A stretch of 64,000 bases of DNA from Patiria miniata (taxonomy: Eukaryota > Echinodermata > Asteroidea > Valvatida > Asterinidae), in NCBI RefSeq assembly GCF_015706575.1, contig NW_024037069.1:37965315-38029314 (forward strand), given 5' to 3'. This document shows positions 35,701 through 50,700 of this stretch, piece by piece (within the stretch, counting starts at the first letter, position 1; the number at the start of each line of letters is the position of its first letter). Made by a program: the position numbers and the translations under genes. Under the pieces are notes generated by a model, which made no database searches, was not told the DNA's origin, and saw only the letters and a list, made by a program, of their open reading frames with translations.

Positions 35701-38700
35701 TGGTCAAAAAACAGCCACTGAAGGTTTTACAAAGTGACCCACACGCATTTTCAAAGGGAATTTGTCATACATTCTCTTGTTTAAACCAGAACCTAAAAAC
35801 ATTTTCTTCAAACAGAACAATACAAAAGCCAGCCTTTATGGGGTATTTCATTGGTGTCTTTCACCAAAATCGAAAGGATCGAAAACAATTTCTCTAAATT
35901 TGAAAGCAACATCACTTCCTTCTTCAGTTTTTTTTAAAAATTGTTTTATTCTTTTTTTATGTCAATAAAATATTAGGCCAAATTTCAGTTATTATTTTTT
36001 TTTATATTTTGAGAGAAGAAAAAAAAGTCTCTACCAATTCCATGCGCTGGATTCTTGGCATCAGGCAGGCCCCCCTGCTGTCTAAATGGTACAGTCCCTT
36101 TGAGGTGTGGGCAACGCATTAATTACTGGTCCCTAGCTGGTCGGACTATACCACTGAAGGAAGCGTATGGGGATGCTATACAAAAAAAATCTTACATTTC
36201 CCAATATTCCTATTCTGGGTCGTTTTTATTAAACTACACATTAACTTAACGTCTTTGATTGATTTTCCATATATTAGATGGGGACAATGCACACTTTCAA
36301 GATTACTTTAATGTATTAGTTCCTGTACCGCCCCAAACCGCCCCATCTGTTACTTCCCATACTGCCCAGAATCACTCCAGCACGGTACAATTCTCATTCA
36401 TCAGGGAGAAATACAGTAATTAATGCTTTCATTTAAAAAAAAATCACAACAAACCGCTTAAATAACACCCAGTGGTCCTAAGTTTCACTAAAGTTTCCTA
36501 CAATTTCTGGAGCTTTGCGGGAACTTGTAGAATTTAAAAGCAAGGTGAGCCGTCGCCTGTGTCAAATAAATCCAGTTTCAGGATATTGCTAGGACAAGTG
36601 TTGAAGAAAACCAGCTCTGCGGCAATTGCTAAAAATGAGTCGTCTCTCCACAAATGTACAAATGTTGGTTGGTGGTGGCTGTGCGTTCTTAAGACCAAAC
36701 TGTAACAAAACTTGTGACGTCGGCTATACGATAAATACTTTTAATTTTCCCGATGGTGTGGTACATGTCTGTTACACTTCAGAGCAGAAAAGTCATTTAT
36801 GAGCTACAACTATACTAACAACTGAATACAACACCTACGTTTAGAATCAGGAAACTATGATTTTAAGAAGTCAAATTTAAAACGAGAACTCTATGCAATA
36901 TATTTCTATTCAGAGGGTTTTATTAAAATATTTTCTAAAGTTGTACAATGAAATATGCAAATTTCAAATTTGTAAATTTCTTGGGGAAAACAAAAATGGA
37001 TCGACTTGTCCAAGCACCTGCTTTCAAAGGTCAAAGTTCACATGACGACCCTTCGTGTCAAACCCCCTGGTTGACCCTCCTCTTTGTCCAATCAGCTTCC
37101 TCTATCTGGTCTTGAGGCCATTTGAGGGAAACACAAACAGGTTATATATTTGTAGCGAATCCGAGGAACATGCAAGCGTCGAATTAGATCAAGTTGATGA
37201 TGGAGTTGAAAACGTTTGCATGCATCTGTGCAAGTCTTATCAGAGGCAGTATTAAAATATTGAATTTAATGGTTTTAATTATGAAACAAATAAGTCACTG
37301 AGGTTATGATTTTGTTATTATAAGATTGTTCTGATAAATCTTAGATTTTGAATCGGCATCAGCATTTCTTTTACAAAATGTGAGATCAAAATGCAACCGG
37401 AAAATGGACTTAAAAAGTTTGGACAACACTCTTCATGCAACTTGAAAGTTTGCCCTTTTTTGTCTGGTAACACACTTTTTTTTCCAAGTTGATTATCGGT
37501 TCTGAATTCCAGCACTAGCTTTCACTAACTTAATCAACGTGAACTTTCACTAACTAAATCAATGTAAAGATAGAGACATGCAAGTCCATTTGAAATGTTA
37601 TCACTAATTGAAAAAAAGTTTATTGTGCAAACGGCGGACACCAGCTAACAATCCATTCAGTTGCACAAGTACCATCCCAAACTAATGTCAACGACAAACC
37701 GTACCGCCGAAAAAAAAAGCTTTCAATTAAAGATGCATGCATTTTTTTTGCTACGGGCTATCCAGGATGGGTTAATCTTTAATCAACTAATGGGCTAGCA
37801 CCGGCGGCCATAATGCACGGTAGTCGTTTTCCAGCGCTTGTGTAACAGACCATCTGGAGTGCGGAGCACCAGTTATTCATCATTTATATTGCCGTGATGC
37901 ATTTGGCTCCGTAAATGATTGAAAAAACGTCGGTTTCCCTGTACGGTACGTGCACACATGTCCACTCGAAGCCAGGGAGAGGCACGAGTACTGGTAATTT
38001 CGCTCTTTTCAAAGTCAAACATGCTTCAACTCCTGCGGAAAATTCCCGTCAAGTTCTGGTTGCTAAGGGGACATTTGATATTAGGGAATTCCTCAGTGAT
38101 GCTTTGTCGCTTTATTGAAAGAGTGGCTCTATCAAAGCAAATACTCATAATAATTAATGCACTTGTTAAACCAACCCAAAACATATGGTGCACGAAATAA
38201 TTCTAAATCTAAACTTTCCAATCAAATATTACGAATCCTTTGAACAGTCTCGCATGCATCAATACGCTAACATTAACATGTGTATGTACAAATCTGAATT
38301 TCTGGAGAAAACCAAAAATTGGAAAGAAAAAATACTTCCACAAAAACAACAGAGAAAAAAAGCAACCTGATATGTTTATCGTGTAGAATTTCACACCTGT
38401 AGTTTTTGATCATCTACTGGTATTCAGAGCTCATGCAATTTATTTTTGTCCACGTTATCATGCAGGAATTGTACAGTAGGTTTTTTTTCTTGGCGTTTTG
38501 CATGCATCGAATAATGAAAGTGCAGCGGCAATGGAATATACACTGTGGAAATATAGCCATGGATTGTCAGGTGTGCCCATGCTTTGCATTCCGTGGTACG
38601 CGTCCAGGGCAGGTACGTATGTGTTTCAAAAATTATGAAGACTCTCGCTGTATATGTACTACCTGATGTCTAAGTTATTGTTCCATACGAGAATAGATAA

Positions 38701-41700
38701 TCCTAATGTATTTATCTAAAAATTACATGGGTTATGTGACCCATCCTCCCCCCCCCCCAAAAAAGGAGTTTTTCATGTTGGTAGTATATGAGGGGCTAAA
38801 GAACCCTTTGTGTTGCAGTCATTTTTGAGGTGGTGCTTTTTTTCCACAGGGATACGATTGAGTAGACCTCCTGTGCTTTGCTGTTACTGAATTTTAATAA
38901 CAAAGATCACCCCAAAGATGGCTACTGAGTGGAAAGGGTCTATACCTGTCAATATTTTTAATGTAAAGCTAATAAAAGCTGTCTCCTAGAAGTTAATGAA
39001 AAATCAGAAAATTAATATGAAACAAAATTGGTATTTTGTAAATTGATTTGAGACTCCTAAGTTTTGGGTATGATTCAACAATAACTTTACGATATTTTAT
39101 ATAAGCAGTTAAACTAGCATTAAATGTAATTATAAAAGTTGACTTTTATTTTTTTAATTTAAATTGTAAGAAACAAATTCAAAACCAAACCTCACTACTC
39201 TAAGTGCTCAACCCAATCAAGGAATAACCATTCACCGATCATCGGAAAAAATTCACCAATCTGCAGGCAAGCATTCGTCGGACCAAAAACTCAGACATAA
39301 CCACGACATATCCCATCAGGCATTGCAATACTCTTGCTTACTTTAAAACCTATCAAACTCGTAACAACGATTTTTAATTCACCAAATGTGTTTGAAATTA
39401 ACATTCAGCATGCAGTTCTGTTTCTTTCAAATGTAAAAAAATACCATCTCCTTAATGTTATACCACACTTATCCATCATATGCAATCGTCAAAACAATCG
39501 TAGAATGGTCAAAAACCAAAATAAAAAAATTACTGTCATAATGGAACAGACATGTAGCACACCAAGCAGTTTTAAAACTGACCACAATGCAACCCGTTTC
39601 CTAATTCACTATACGATGCACATTCAGTTGTGTTCAATACCATCATAGTTCAAATCATTCCATTTGTTTGGTGGCATTTCATGGAACCACTAACTTTGTG
39701 CACACACCAACCTCTTAAATTTGTCGTCAGACTTTTTATTTGGTCATTCATTCGGGATTGGGAGAGAAAAACGGAGGGAAAGCAGACAGGGTTTTGTATT
39801 GTTACACAGGCAATTTTTTTTCTCAAAAAATACCTTTTTGGTTATCAATTACTGAAAAGTGCGTGGTACTGAAAATGCTAAAGATAAAATGGTACTAGAT
39901 GCATGGCATCGAATGGGACGGATGTATCGCTCCACTTACCCACACCTACTGAGGGCCCAACCGTTAACGTTAGCTCGATCAATCGGGCTGCAAGACCGAT
40001 TTGCGCTTTTTTCGAGCTCGTGTGGCTCTATCAAATGGCCCTCAATTATGAACCTCTGGCAGGAACAGAACACAAAGGCAAGTAATGGTGGTGGATGGTA
40101 CAATATTTCCTTGTCATATTTTTTTTTTAGGAGGGACTGGCAATTCAGGTGATGGGAAAAGGATGTAAAAAAAAATCACAATGGTGGAAAACGAAGTAAA
40201 GAAGCCTGTCGACAGATACGTGTTACTCAAACTAGTTCGGGTGAGGTATTTTTTCGGTTTAATTTCTGTTAATCAACCCAGTCCCGTTTTGATTTTAGCC
40301 TTGTTAGAATTGTGGAGATTGGAATAAGATCTGCCATATTTGGCACAGAGTGACTGTAGTACTACAATGAGTTTGGAGAAGAAAAGATTCAGGAACTTAA
40401 GTTAACTCTATGAGAGGGAAAGTGGTGAATTTTTAGAACGGACTTTTTCAAGGTGAATGTATGGAGTAAAGTGACTCCTGATAGGGCACTGCTTTGAGTG
40501 AGAGTTTGTATCAGCCAATCTGAGGCGGTGTTACACAACAGACTTCAATACTTGGTTTTCGTCACCACAGTGATCATCACAGTCGTCATGGTGATAGAGA
40601 TATATAGATATATATATAATACAAGGCTGTGTGGCTGTGGTTAGCGTGACATATTTTCACAAGAAGCACTTCATGAGAGTCTATTCATGCAAAATACATC
40701 ACACCAACCAAACACCCCATCATTCATACTGCTAATAAGATAATCAACATCAGCCGTACAAAAAAACAGCCTTTGTAGAAAAATAAAAAATAAAAAATGA
40801 AAACGAAAAAAAAAAATGTACACTTCAGTGTGTGTTCTTTTAACTTTTCTAAAGAGGATAAATCTTACGAAACAACATGCACCTCAATTTTGCGCCCCTC
40901 AACAATTGAGCCGTTCAATTTCTCTCGTGCCCTGTCGGCGTCCGAACTATTTTGGAAAGTTACAAAACCGAATCCCTGCATGCATGGGAAGTAAATAAAA
41001 AACAAGACATGCAACACATTATAAAAATCATGCATAAGTATAGGAGAGAACATAGGTTTTTTTTTCTGTTGTACATGTAGTTTATGATATCTTGGACATT
41101 CGGATCAAGTTTGTGATGGTTAAAAAAGTGCTTGAATGTTTTTTGGGGTTATTTTGAGAGACTCGTGCACTGTAAGACATGGATGGCAGGCAGAGAGAGG
41201 GGGCGGGGCTTAGAAAGGGGCGGAGAATTAGAAATGTAGAGTGGTCATTCCTGGGGTATTATTAAGATGATTAAGGGTACCCGGTATGTAATAGTGTTTC
41301 ACTATCAGTCACATTGCGATTGAATGATTAGGAATTTTCATTTTTGGTAATAGGAAGGGAGATGACTGTTAATAAGGAAGAATTAGAAGGACATATTGAC
41401 CCCAAACCATGGCAACTATTTACGTCATCAAAATCATTATGAAGATTACATACCGTGTACACGTGTGAAAGTACTTCAGTTCAAAAATAAGAGAAAATTT
41501 CATCTGCATGAATTCAGATTTTTTTTCCAAACAAACTAATTTTGGGGGAAAAAAGGTAGAAAAGCCTTTTGTCTGTCAGGGATTGTGAGCGATTCAAATA
41601 TTTTTACATTTTCAAACTTTTTTTCTCGAGAACTATTGAAATTTCAAACAAATTCAACAGCATTAATTTTTTTCAAAAAGGTAGGGATGTCTCATTTTTG

Positions 41701-44700
41701 TTTTTGCATAAAACAATTGGAATAGAAAAAAATTGCTAATATTGAGCGAGTGGATTTATAAGGAATTTTGCAGTACGAAATGCAAGCAAGTAGTACGAAA
41801 TGCAAGTTGGTAGTTGTGGACGTTGGATCCTGGTGCGATGCTGTTTTTTTTCTTCAAATGTCTTGCCAACTTTGGGGTGGGGTATTAGGACTCTGCCCTG
41901 CCAATGGTTGGGTACCAGTGAATGATGTGTGCATGCTGGGCGAGTGATTGAATGAGAGAGAGTGGGACCAGCTTTTTTTTTTCATTGAAGAAACGGCCAA
42001 CTATTGGTGAAATACAGGATGCACAGCCACGAATCATAGCAAGTTAAATGATCAGTCTCAAGATATTTTGGGGGATTAAAAGAGCATGAACGGTTGCTAC
42101 ATGTAGTTTTAGTCAATGTCAAGCAATGGGTCTAGTACTGATTGTCAAAATATAGCTACATGTGTTTGGGAAATAGCATTGGTTTTTCTTTTCTATTTAC
42201 ATTCAACATGATAAAAAAAGCAATGGATATCAATGCAACATTGTAAACAATGAAGAATATGCTGAACACTGTCACATCACCGTCAGTCTTGACAATAAAA
42301 CTTAATAATTTGCAAACTGCAACACATCCCCAAAATTTGAATTTTTACTGAAAAATAAATTTTTTTTAATAATTTTTTTTAATTTTTGGCTCTCAATGCA
42401 AAATGTCTTGTGCTTCCATCTTGTGTCGTGCTTGTTCACCCAAAACACCAAACAATTAAACAAACAAAAAATCCCTTGGCTTGACAAAGGCTTTCACTCA
42501 ACTGTTCAAATCCCGTTTTATAATTAGCAACAAATTCCCATATTCTGAGAGCATTTTTAAAAGTTTGTGAAAGTGCAGTTTGGCAGACCATCGAATAAAG
42601 AAGAAATAAACAATGGCACAAATCACTCACTGTCACTTACGAATGCACCCTCCTAACAAACAAACAAATGTCTTGGGATTTGATTCTCCTACAGTTATCT
42701 TGATGTCAAAGTACTAAGATAATAAGGTGACATGAGATTTATATTTGTAATTTTGATTTGTTTATAAACTGTCTGCTTTTAGTGCCAGTGAGATGTGACG
42801 GTGATGCGACAGTGTTACAGCCTAGCAGGAGCTAAGTCCCTGACAGCCGCTGTGGATAAAAAGAGAAGAGGTCAGGCAATAGACAAACACTGATTGCAAT
42901 CAATGGGGGTGATGAGGAGGGTGAAGACCCAACATGGCTGGTGTTTGGCTGGTGTTTGGCTGGTGTGTGGCTGATGTGTGGCTGATGTGTAGCTGGTTTA
43001 TGGCTAGTGTGTTGCAGGTGTGTGGCTGGTGTGTGGCTGGTGTAGGGCTGGTGTATTGTGTAGGGCTGGTGTATTGTGAAGGGCTGATGTATTGTGCAGG
43101 GCTGGTGTATTGAGTAGAGCTGGTGTATTGTGCAGGGCTGGTGTATTGAGTAGAGCTGGTGTATTGTGTATGGTTGGTGTTTGGCTGGTGTTTTGGCTAG
43201 TGTATGGTCGGTGTGTCAGTGATGTATGGCTTGTGTTTCAATGGTACATGTACAAAATGTATGTGGCTGGTGCATTGCTGATGTACGGCTGGTGAAAAGC
43301 TAGTGTATGGGTGAGTTTGTTTCTGCATTCAATAGGGGACGTTGAACAATAGAGGACAAAAGGGTCCCCAATTCCCAAAGGTCCCCAATTTTGTGATCGT
43401 GTACAAAACATATAGGAGATCTTCCTAAAAATTTAGGGTACAAACAAAAGAGAGACAATAGGGGGTCCCCGATTGCAGGCAAATACACACTTGTATGTGT
43501 AGGGATGGTGTATAGTTGGTGTATGGCTGGTGTTTTGCTGGTGTTTTCCTGGTATGTTTGGCTAGTGTATGGCTGGTGTTTCAGTGATGTATGGCCCAGG
43601 TTTCAATGGTATGTGACTGGTGCATTGCTGATGCATAGCTGGTGAAAGGCTAGTGTAAGGGTAGTGTTTGTCTGGTGTTTGGCTGGTGTATGGTTTATGT
43701 TTAGCTGTTGTATAGCTGGCATACGGCTGGTGTATGGTTGATGTTTGGCTGGTTTATAGCCGAAATGTGGCTGGTGTACATCTGGTGTGTGGCTTGTAAT
43801 TCCATGGTGGGTGGTCAGTGTATGGCTGGTATTTCAATTGTTGCTGTGAGGTTGATGGTTGGCTGGTGTGTGCCACATGTATGGCTGGTGTAAGCCTGGA
43901 GTACAGTTGATGGATGTATGACGAGCGTAAAACAGGTGTACATGTCTGACTTGTGTTCAAATAGTGTAAGGATAGTGTAAATGTCAAGCAGAAAGTGTAG
44001 TGTGAGGCAAGCGTAGTACCAGTGCATGGCTGGTGTTAAATTGTGTGACGCTGGCTTGAATGACATCACTTTGATTTTGTGCTGAATGCATTGTTGCATG
44101 CAAGGTTTGCAGGGAAATAGTTGGTTTTGAATTCAGACTAATTGAATGTAAAAAAAAAAAAGACTGAAGACCATACAGAGCAGCCATGATGGGGGTCACC
44201 TCCAGCAAAGGTCAAAGGTCAAGGTGCAGAAATCAGAAGCAGATGCACGATGCACAATGATGATAAACAATGCATGTGATGGAGCTATCATTTTTTGCCC
44301 TCCAAATTTGTGCTGTTGGAGGGCAAACCTAACACATGTACAAGTAACACATTTGATCGGCAAAAAAATATGGTGCTGTCTTTATTGCAAATTAAGTAAA
44401 ATTGGCTTTTGAAAAATACATATCATTTTTCTTTCTTGAAACTTAATGCAACCACAGTACTTTTTTTTTTTTGGCAAAAGGCAGCACCCATGGTGAAAAT
44501 TCACACGGTAACAAACGAATGTGTCATCTTCATAAAATATACAAATAGAAACAAACAACAGTGTCTACAAAGGGAAGGAAAAGGGGTTGTCACACACAAA
44601 AAATCCACAATATTATCATTCCAACCAAAATAAAATGAAAAGACGGACCACAACTTCTTGGACGTTTTGGTTCATGCTCGAGCCAGAACACAGCTGGCTG

Positions 44701-47700
44701 GAAAAAATAGATTTCACACCGAGATGCAGATTGTTCTTTTTCTGTGAGGGACAAGTGCAGAATGTGCTAAGGTGCATTCCATCCAACCAAGGCAGACCAC
44801 AACTCACCTAAAAAAAATTCTTTCCTTTTTTCCCCTTCAACTAAACAATGCATTCTAACAAACAGTATTTCATGAAACAAATGATTAAAGGGAATATACA
44901 ACATCAAAAAAACAGAACTACCAAATTAGTGTGAAATACCTTACTGGACTTTTAGTGAATGACAGTCTAAAGCATCCTGTAAAATCATGGCACCTGATGT
45001 GCTGTCATTTTCAAGAAAAGTGGTATTTTTGTATCAATTTCCAATGATGGTCGGCCGACCAGCATTGGAAAAAACTGGCTTTCTTCAAATACTGCCCCCA
45101 AATTACCATTATTTAGTTAGGTAGCATTTGTTTGCAATCGATTACACACCTATGAACGGGTACAAGCCAGCTAGACTGTTTCCCCAACCTTACAATTCCC
45201 TGACATCTATAAATTGCTCTGTTTCATCTTAAGTGGGGTCAGGGAACCAGACTACAGGAACGTGATTGTTTTTCTGTTTTTTTCCCAGCATCTACGAACA
45301 CAAAACTTCAAACAAGTCATTGTAACAATATTTCCTATGAAAAATTAGACCCCCAAATCCACCCATTTCTGAAAATTACAGCAAAAGCAAATGTTGTATA
45401 ATCCCTTTAAACAGAGCTTGCAAATGATAAATACTTCTTGAATTTTGCGTTGGGTACTTGTACATGTACATGTATAACCTTACTTTGTTACTGTAGAAAA
45501 AAATACTCCTGATCATAACTGACAGCAAATAAAGAAAAAAGCATTGTTGCTTCTCAGCATCATTAAGTATAACTGACATTTAATTTCCTTTCCTACACAC
45601 TATGAAAAGACCTATGCAATCTCCTAAGCCACTCGCTTCTCTCCATCAAGGGAAATGTTAATTTGTACTCCCTATTATTCACAGTCTTCATTCTACATAG
45701 AATGGCCTAAGATAGCCTGAAAAGGTCCAAGATCTAAACTTTTTACAATGTGTGTATCGTTAGCTGTATGAGTGGAACTTTACAAATTGACCCTCTCGCC
45801 CCCAGACCACATTTGTTGGATTTGTTTATAAAATATTAGATTTTATATGACTCATCTTCTTTGAGTTCTATTCACCCATCTTCATTCATTTTGTAAAAAA
45901 CAAATATTCCAAGCTCTTACGCCTACCCCACAATTAAAAAAAACCAAGTACTGGTATATTTACTGAAATAGTAACACATTCTCACACAGTAGATTACAAA
46001 AGGAAAAATTTCAAAATTGCTGATGATGCTGAAAATACTTTGTTTACCTACACGTAATTTTCAACCCTACAATATGAACTCTTATTATTTTTTAATTCTA
46101 CTGAATACACGCATGTGCGTCCTTTCTTCTTAAACTATCAAATATATCGTAAAGAGTTGTGGCTGCTCAATCAGATGGAGAATAATTCACACAAGTGCAT
46201 AAAACTAAAACTCAAATCTCAAAATAAAAAAATATTCCGACATTCAAACACTATGCACTTCAAACCAAACAAATATACACCGATGCACAAAAGGCCACAC
46301 CCCCATGCTTTACAGTGTCGAACGGGGACATGCATAAAATGTGTATAGATACCCAAAGTTCAGGTTTACGGAACATTTACCCTTTTTTTTTGTTAATTGG
46401 CTTCCCTTCAAAATGTTGTTCATTTCGTTCCATATATCAAAATTGTTTTTGTACATCAACGTCAGTTGAGAAAAGAAGCTATTTATTTTAGGAAAAAAAT
46501 AGTTACACTGTTGTCTGTTTCAAAGTTGTTTTTTTTTTTTACTTGAAAAGTGTCGACAAATTCCAAAAGCAATTCTGGTTTCAGAGATTTTTCTCATAAA
46601 AACAATTTGTAAATGTACACAACCAACAAAGAATTTGCAATAATTTGTACAATTCTCTCAGGTTTCCAATTAGAAAAATCATGATTAATCATGATGAGAG
46701 GAGCGAGATCTCTCATCTATCTTCCAAAATTGTGATGACACATTTGGACGTGCTAATAAGAGAAGAACAAAACCACCAAAAGATTTCTTTTCATTTTGTT
46801 GTAGTTGTTGAATAAATGTGGTGGCTAATGGCCAAACCAAGTTTCAGAAATATTTAGAGGAGATAGCAGTGAAATTTAAGTGTGATTTTTTTGATGAATG
46901 ATATGGCGTGATGGTGAAACGCAGCCAAAATGAGGGATTATGAAGAAACCTATGTATCTCTCCTTTTGTGTCAATCATTAATCCTCAGTTTATCTTTGTT
47001 TTAAATTCAATCAGCTTCAATCATTTGGGAATGTCATTTCCACCAATTTTTTAAAAATCACTCTAGTGTGCAGTTCAGTTCTCAGTGAAGAAAAAAAACA
47101 GCGTAGCCAGAATAATTTGGGGGACATTTTCTCATTAATTTGAAAAACCAACGAGTCTACCCAAAGCATTGTCACTGTCTGGTTTTGATATGAAATTAAC
47201 AGGACAGAACATTGTGAAAAACAGACTGTGTACAACTTATAAGGTCGTGTGCGTCTGGTTTTGTGTTCCTAGGTTGTAACAGAAACCTGTGGGCAAGACG
47301 CGACCGCTTCGTCAAGAACTCAAAACAGACAGTTCTGGGACAAGTGCACAAGGTGTAAACAATTATGAGTCCCAAGCATTCACATCCAATTTCAGGCCCT
47401 GAACACTGATGAAACTACATTCTTGCTAGATAGAGTGCTGGTGCGTGGTATGCAAAGTAATGTACCTGTCGTTTGGAAAGCGGATCAGATTTCCGCTAAA
47501 AGCGACACAATCCATCACATGCAGTGAATTTTTGAGTGGGTTTTAATGACAGGAGATAAACTCTGAAATCAAGCGACCATCTTGTGCACCCCGCCAAAAA
47601 ACAACACTGTTCACGTGTGCTGTACGTTAACAAGAATAAGAAGTCGTTCAAGGGTCCCAGACAGTGACAACGAGACAGGTAGCTTTTTGGTGACACCTCC

Positions 47701-50700
47701 CTCCCCTGAATCTAACTTTCCCTGCCCACAACATGAGACTGGATTATTTCACCAAGTTGTGAGAGAAATTATCAATCACAGGCCAAAAAAAAATTAAAAT
47801 CTGAGAACTGAATGCGACATGCACAAACCAAAAACGTCAGTTTTAAGTCACTTTGTAAGTTTGAAAGTTTCATCCAATACATGCTTTTGATCAAACTATT
47901 CCTCAGACTTCCTTTAAATTGTTTCAATTTCCTCTCAAAAACATGAGTAGTTGTATTTCTCTGCATCAAGTTGGCTATATTTCAACCCATACAGCTGCAA
48001 AGACGCAAATGAAATGGCCACTAAATTTCTTCAATAACTCCGTTCAGTAGCCAGAATTGGCAAATATAGTCCTAAAGTCGCCCAAGTGGCTATGGCAAAC
48101 AGTGTAAGCAAAACATAAGCCACAGTAGCCAATCTGATAGCCACAACAGCTATCTCTTAGCTGTATATATTTTTTTTAAAGCAGCCATGTGAAACCTTGC
48201 TTGCCATATTTGCCATTTCTTTACAGCTGAACCAATCAAGTTCGTGGGCAAGTTTTCTTCTCGTGGAAAATTGCAACCAGGTTTTCTATTTCTCAATTTT
48301 GGATAAATAAAAATGTGAATAAGGGTCTTGGCACTCAGAATTAATTGAACAAAACTCCAACTGTGCCGGCAAAAGAGTACACATTTGCAATGCTTGAAAT
48401 ATGTCCGTTTACACAATGTCTTAACGGACTCTTTTCCAATATCACTGCGGGAGTCACCGGCAGCGATTATCTTGGCAGCCACTGCTACCGACAGAAATGT
48501 TAAAACTGGAAACAGAAAGTGAAACCATTCCACCAGCCAGATGACCTTTCGATTGTTGCCATGACCCTTGACCCCAACCCTATGTCAACAATCTCAAAAA
48601 GTCTGAGGAATTGCGTTTCTCCAAGAAGCATCGGATTATTTCTTTTTAAAAAATAAAACTCTTCATAACAACATGCTTCCAAGCACATTCAGATTTCTTA
48701 TCGGTCAGAAACGCATGCATCAGTCAAACAACTGAACAGCAAAAGAACTGAATAATAAAAATTATTTAAAAACCATAAAAACAAAAAGAAGCCGATTTAA
48801 TTATCAGCTGCATTCCGCAAGTCCATTCGGGAATTTATCATGCGGCATTCAGGGGATAGTTCAGTTTCATCACACTGCATGCCAAAGAATTGAGACAGAT
48901 TGGGTGTCACATGACTGAAGGAGGGAGGGGGGGGGGGGTCACATGACTTGGAACAGGGCGGACTCACCTTTGACCCCCGCTCATTGAAGATGATTTCTAC
49001 ATCGATGATGGGACCAAAGGGCTGCAAGAAGAATTTGACAAACTTTAAAAATAAAACCACATTGCAGATGCTATAGATGCAACCCATTTAATGTGGGGAA
49101 GATGTACATGTGTGGGGTAAACTGTGTGGGGTAAACAAGTCTTATTATGTCACTTCATGAAAAAATATATACTCCCTCAAAAATACGTTGTTGTTTTTTT
49201 TACTTTAGATTTCACCTTAAGAGCATCAGGTAAAAGATGTGTTTCAAACTAACCATGTAACTGGGGAAATGGTGAAGAAAATCCAACTTGAACCAGACAA
49301 TTACGTTTTTTTCTGTTTTCGATGGCACTAATTGGTTTTGAAAATATGGCGAAATTGGATCAAGGAAAACAGTTTGTCCTTCAAATCTTGGTCATGATGA
49401 CCGCATACACACATTGTACATACTTAGTCAAGATAATATTAAGTAAGTTAACCTTCTCCTATCTTACTTAAGTCTTACTTGGAGTGTTTTTTTTGTTGAT
49501 TGAGTGCACAGTTGGAAAAATTGGCAACACAGAAAAGTAAGTAAATATCGTAGAAATGGTTCCCTAAGACAATTAGGTGACTAAGAAAATTATCCAGCAG
49601 TCATGCTTACCCCGAAAAGGACCCTCAAGTCTGGATCCCTGAACCTGAATGGGATATTTGATACATGAAGCCTCTTGGGCGATTCGCCAGGCTTGGCGGC
49701 GGGTAACGCCGGCACGACGGCCTGGCCCACCTCCCCCGTTGGGGGCGCTTGTGATGTCTGTACTTGCTCACCCTGCAACAGAGAGACAAAAAAAATATGA
49801 GAAGACATGATTAAGACATTTTGAAAACCAGTTGAAGAAGAAAAGTCTGCTTAGAGGAAATTGTAAATACTTTTGCTTGAAATCAAAATAAGAGTTTAGG
49901 TCTTCTGACTAGCACCGTCATGAACAACATCTGGGAAAGGTGGAGCAACCGTATGGTGTTCTAGAGGTCACAGGTTCATATCCCGTAGTCCCGTTCATGT
50001 CAATTTTCTTCACTAACTCTAAAAACACTTTTTAGTAATTAAAGGGTCCATGAAAAGAAATTTTCTGAGAAACATATTTTGCGCTACTTTCTAACTCTCC
50101 TTAAACGTATGAAAACTATTTGACATCCCTTTATGTTATTCAAAAGTGCACTTCGTTAAACATTTAAAATTTTCTATGCTTTTTTGGACAACCGAGGGCG
50201 CCTTACTCTCAATAGGGGAGATGAAATAGGTAAAGTGTCTTGCCCAAGGACACATGTATCACTATCCTATTGGCTACAACATCACAATCCACAGTCCAAT
50301 AGATGTGTTACAAACACATCTGTTGGACACAACCAAACAGGGCAGATGAAATGAGTAGAGTACGTATGTATCTTGCCACATGTACCTGTACCCAGGTATG
50401 CAACTGAGAATTCAGAGAAAACGAGGAAACCCAAACCACACAAGACTTTGTACAGTATTTCTCAATTTGTAATGGCATTCATGAGAAGTAAAAACCGGGG
50501 CAATCAGTGGATCAGAGGAAAAGTGGCATGCCTGTGTACCGCTATTCTTCTGGCTGGACTCGTACATACATGTAAACACAATCTGCCGACTACAACGCCA
50601 GAGCAATGCATGAATTCTTGTTCCGTAGTTGTTGGGACATACACTCATCTGTACAAGGTATTGTGGGGACCGAAAACGCTGTGGGGACAGCAGAAATCCC

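Larger units (their letters stand above)
33121..40882 (-). other. Rbfox intron (7.8 kb)
   Basis: Mostly AT-rich. Islands of higher GC at about 34190-34500, 37780-38050 and 39890-40080 could be conserved regulatory elements; they have no supported coding frame. A DR1-type nuclear receptor site lies at 37028-37040. Confidence 0.5.
40976..48967 (-). other. Rbfox intron (8.0 kb)
   Basis: Contains a GGCTGGTGT minisatellite (42935-44040) with an inserted repeat, a DR1-like site (44209-44221) and the second GGGAATATACA MITE (44890-45405). The rest is AT-rich without recognised features. Confidence 0.6.

Noticed and set aside
36055-36249. Possible small exon (64 codons, +)
   Set aside because: No homology, weak splice context, and opposite to the host gene.
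40565-40622. Possible TATA-type promoter (ATATAT run)
   Set aside because: Simple AT repeat in an intron without other promoter features.
43092-43295. Repetitive Gly/Val/Leu open frame
   Set aside because: Translation of the GGCTGGTGT minisatellite.
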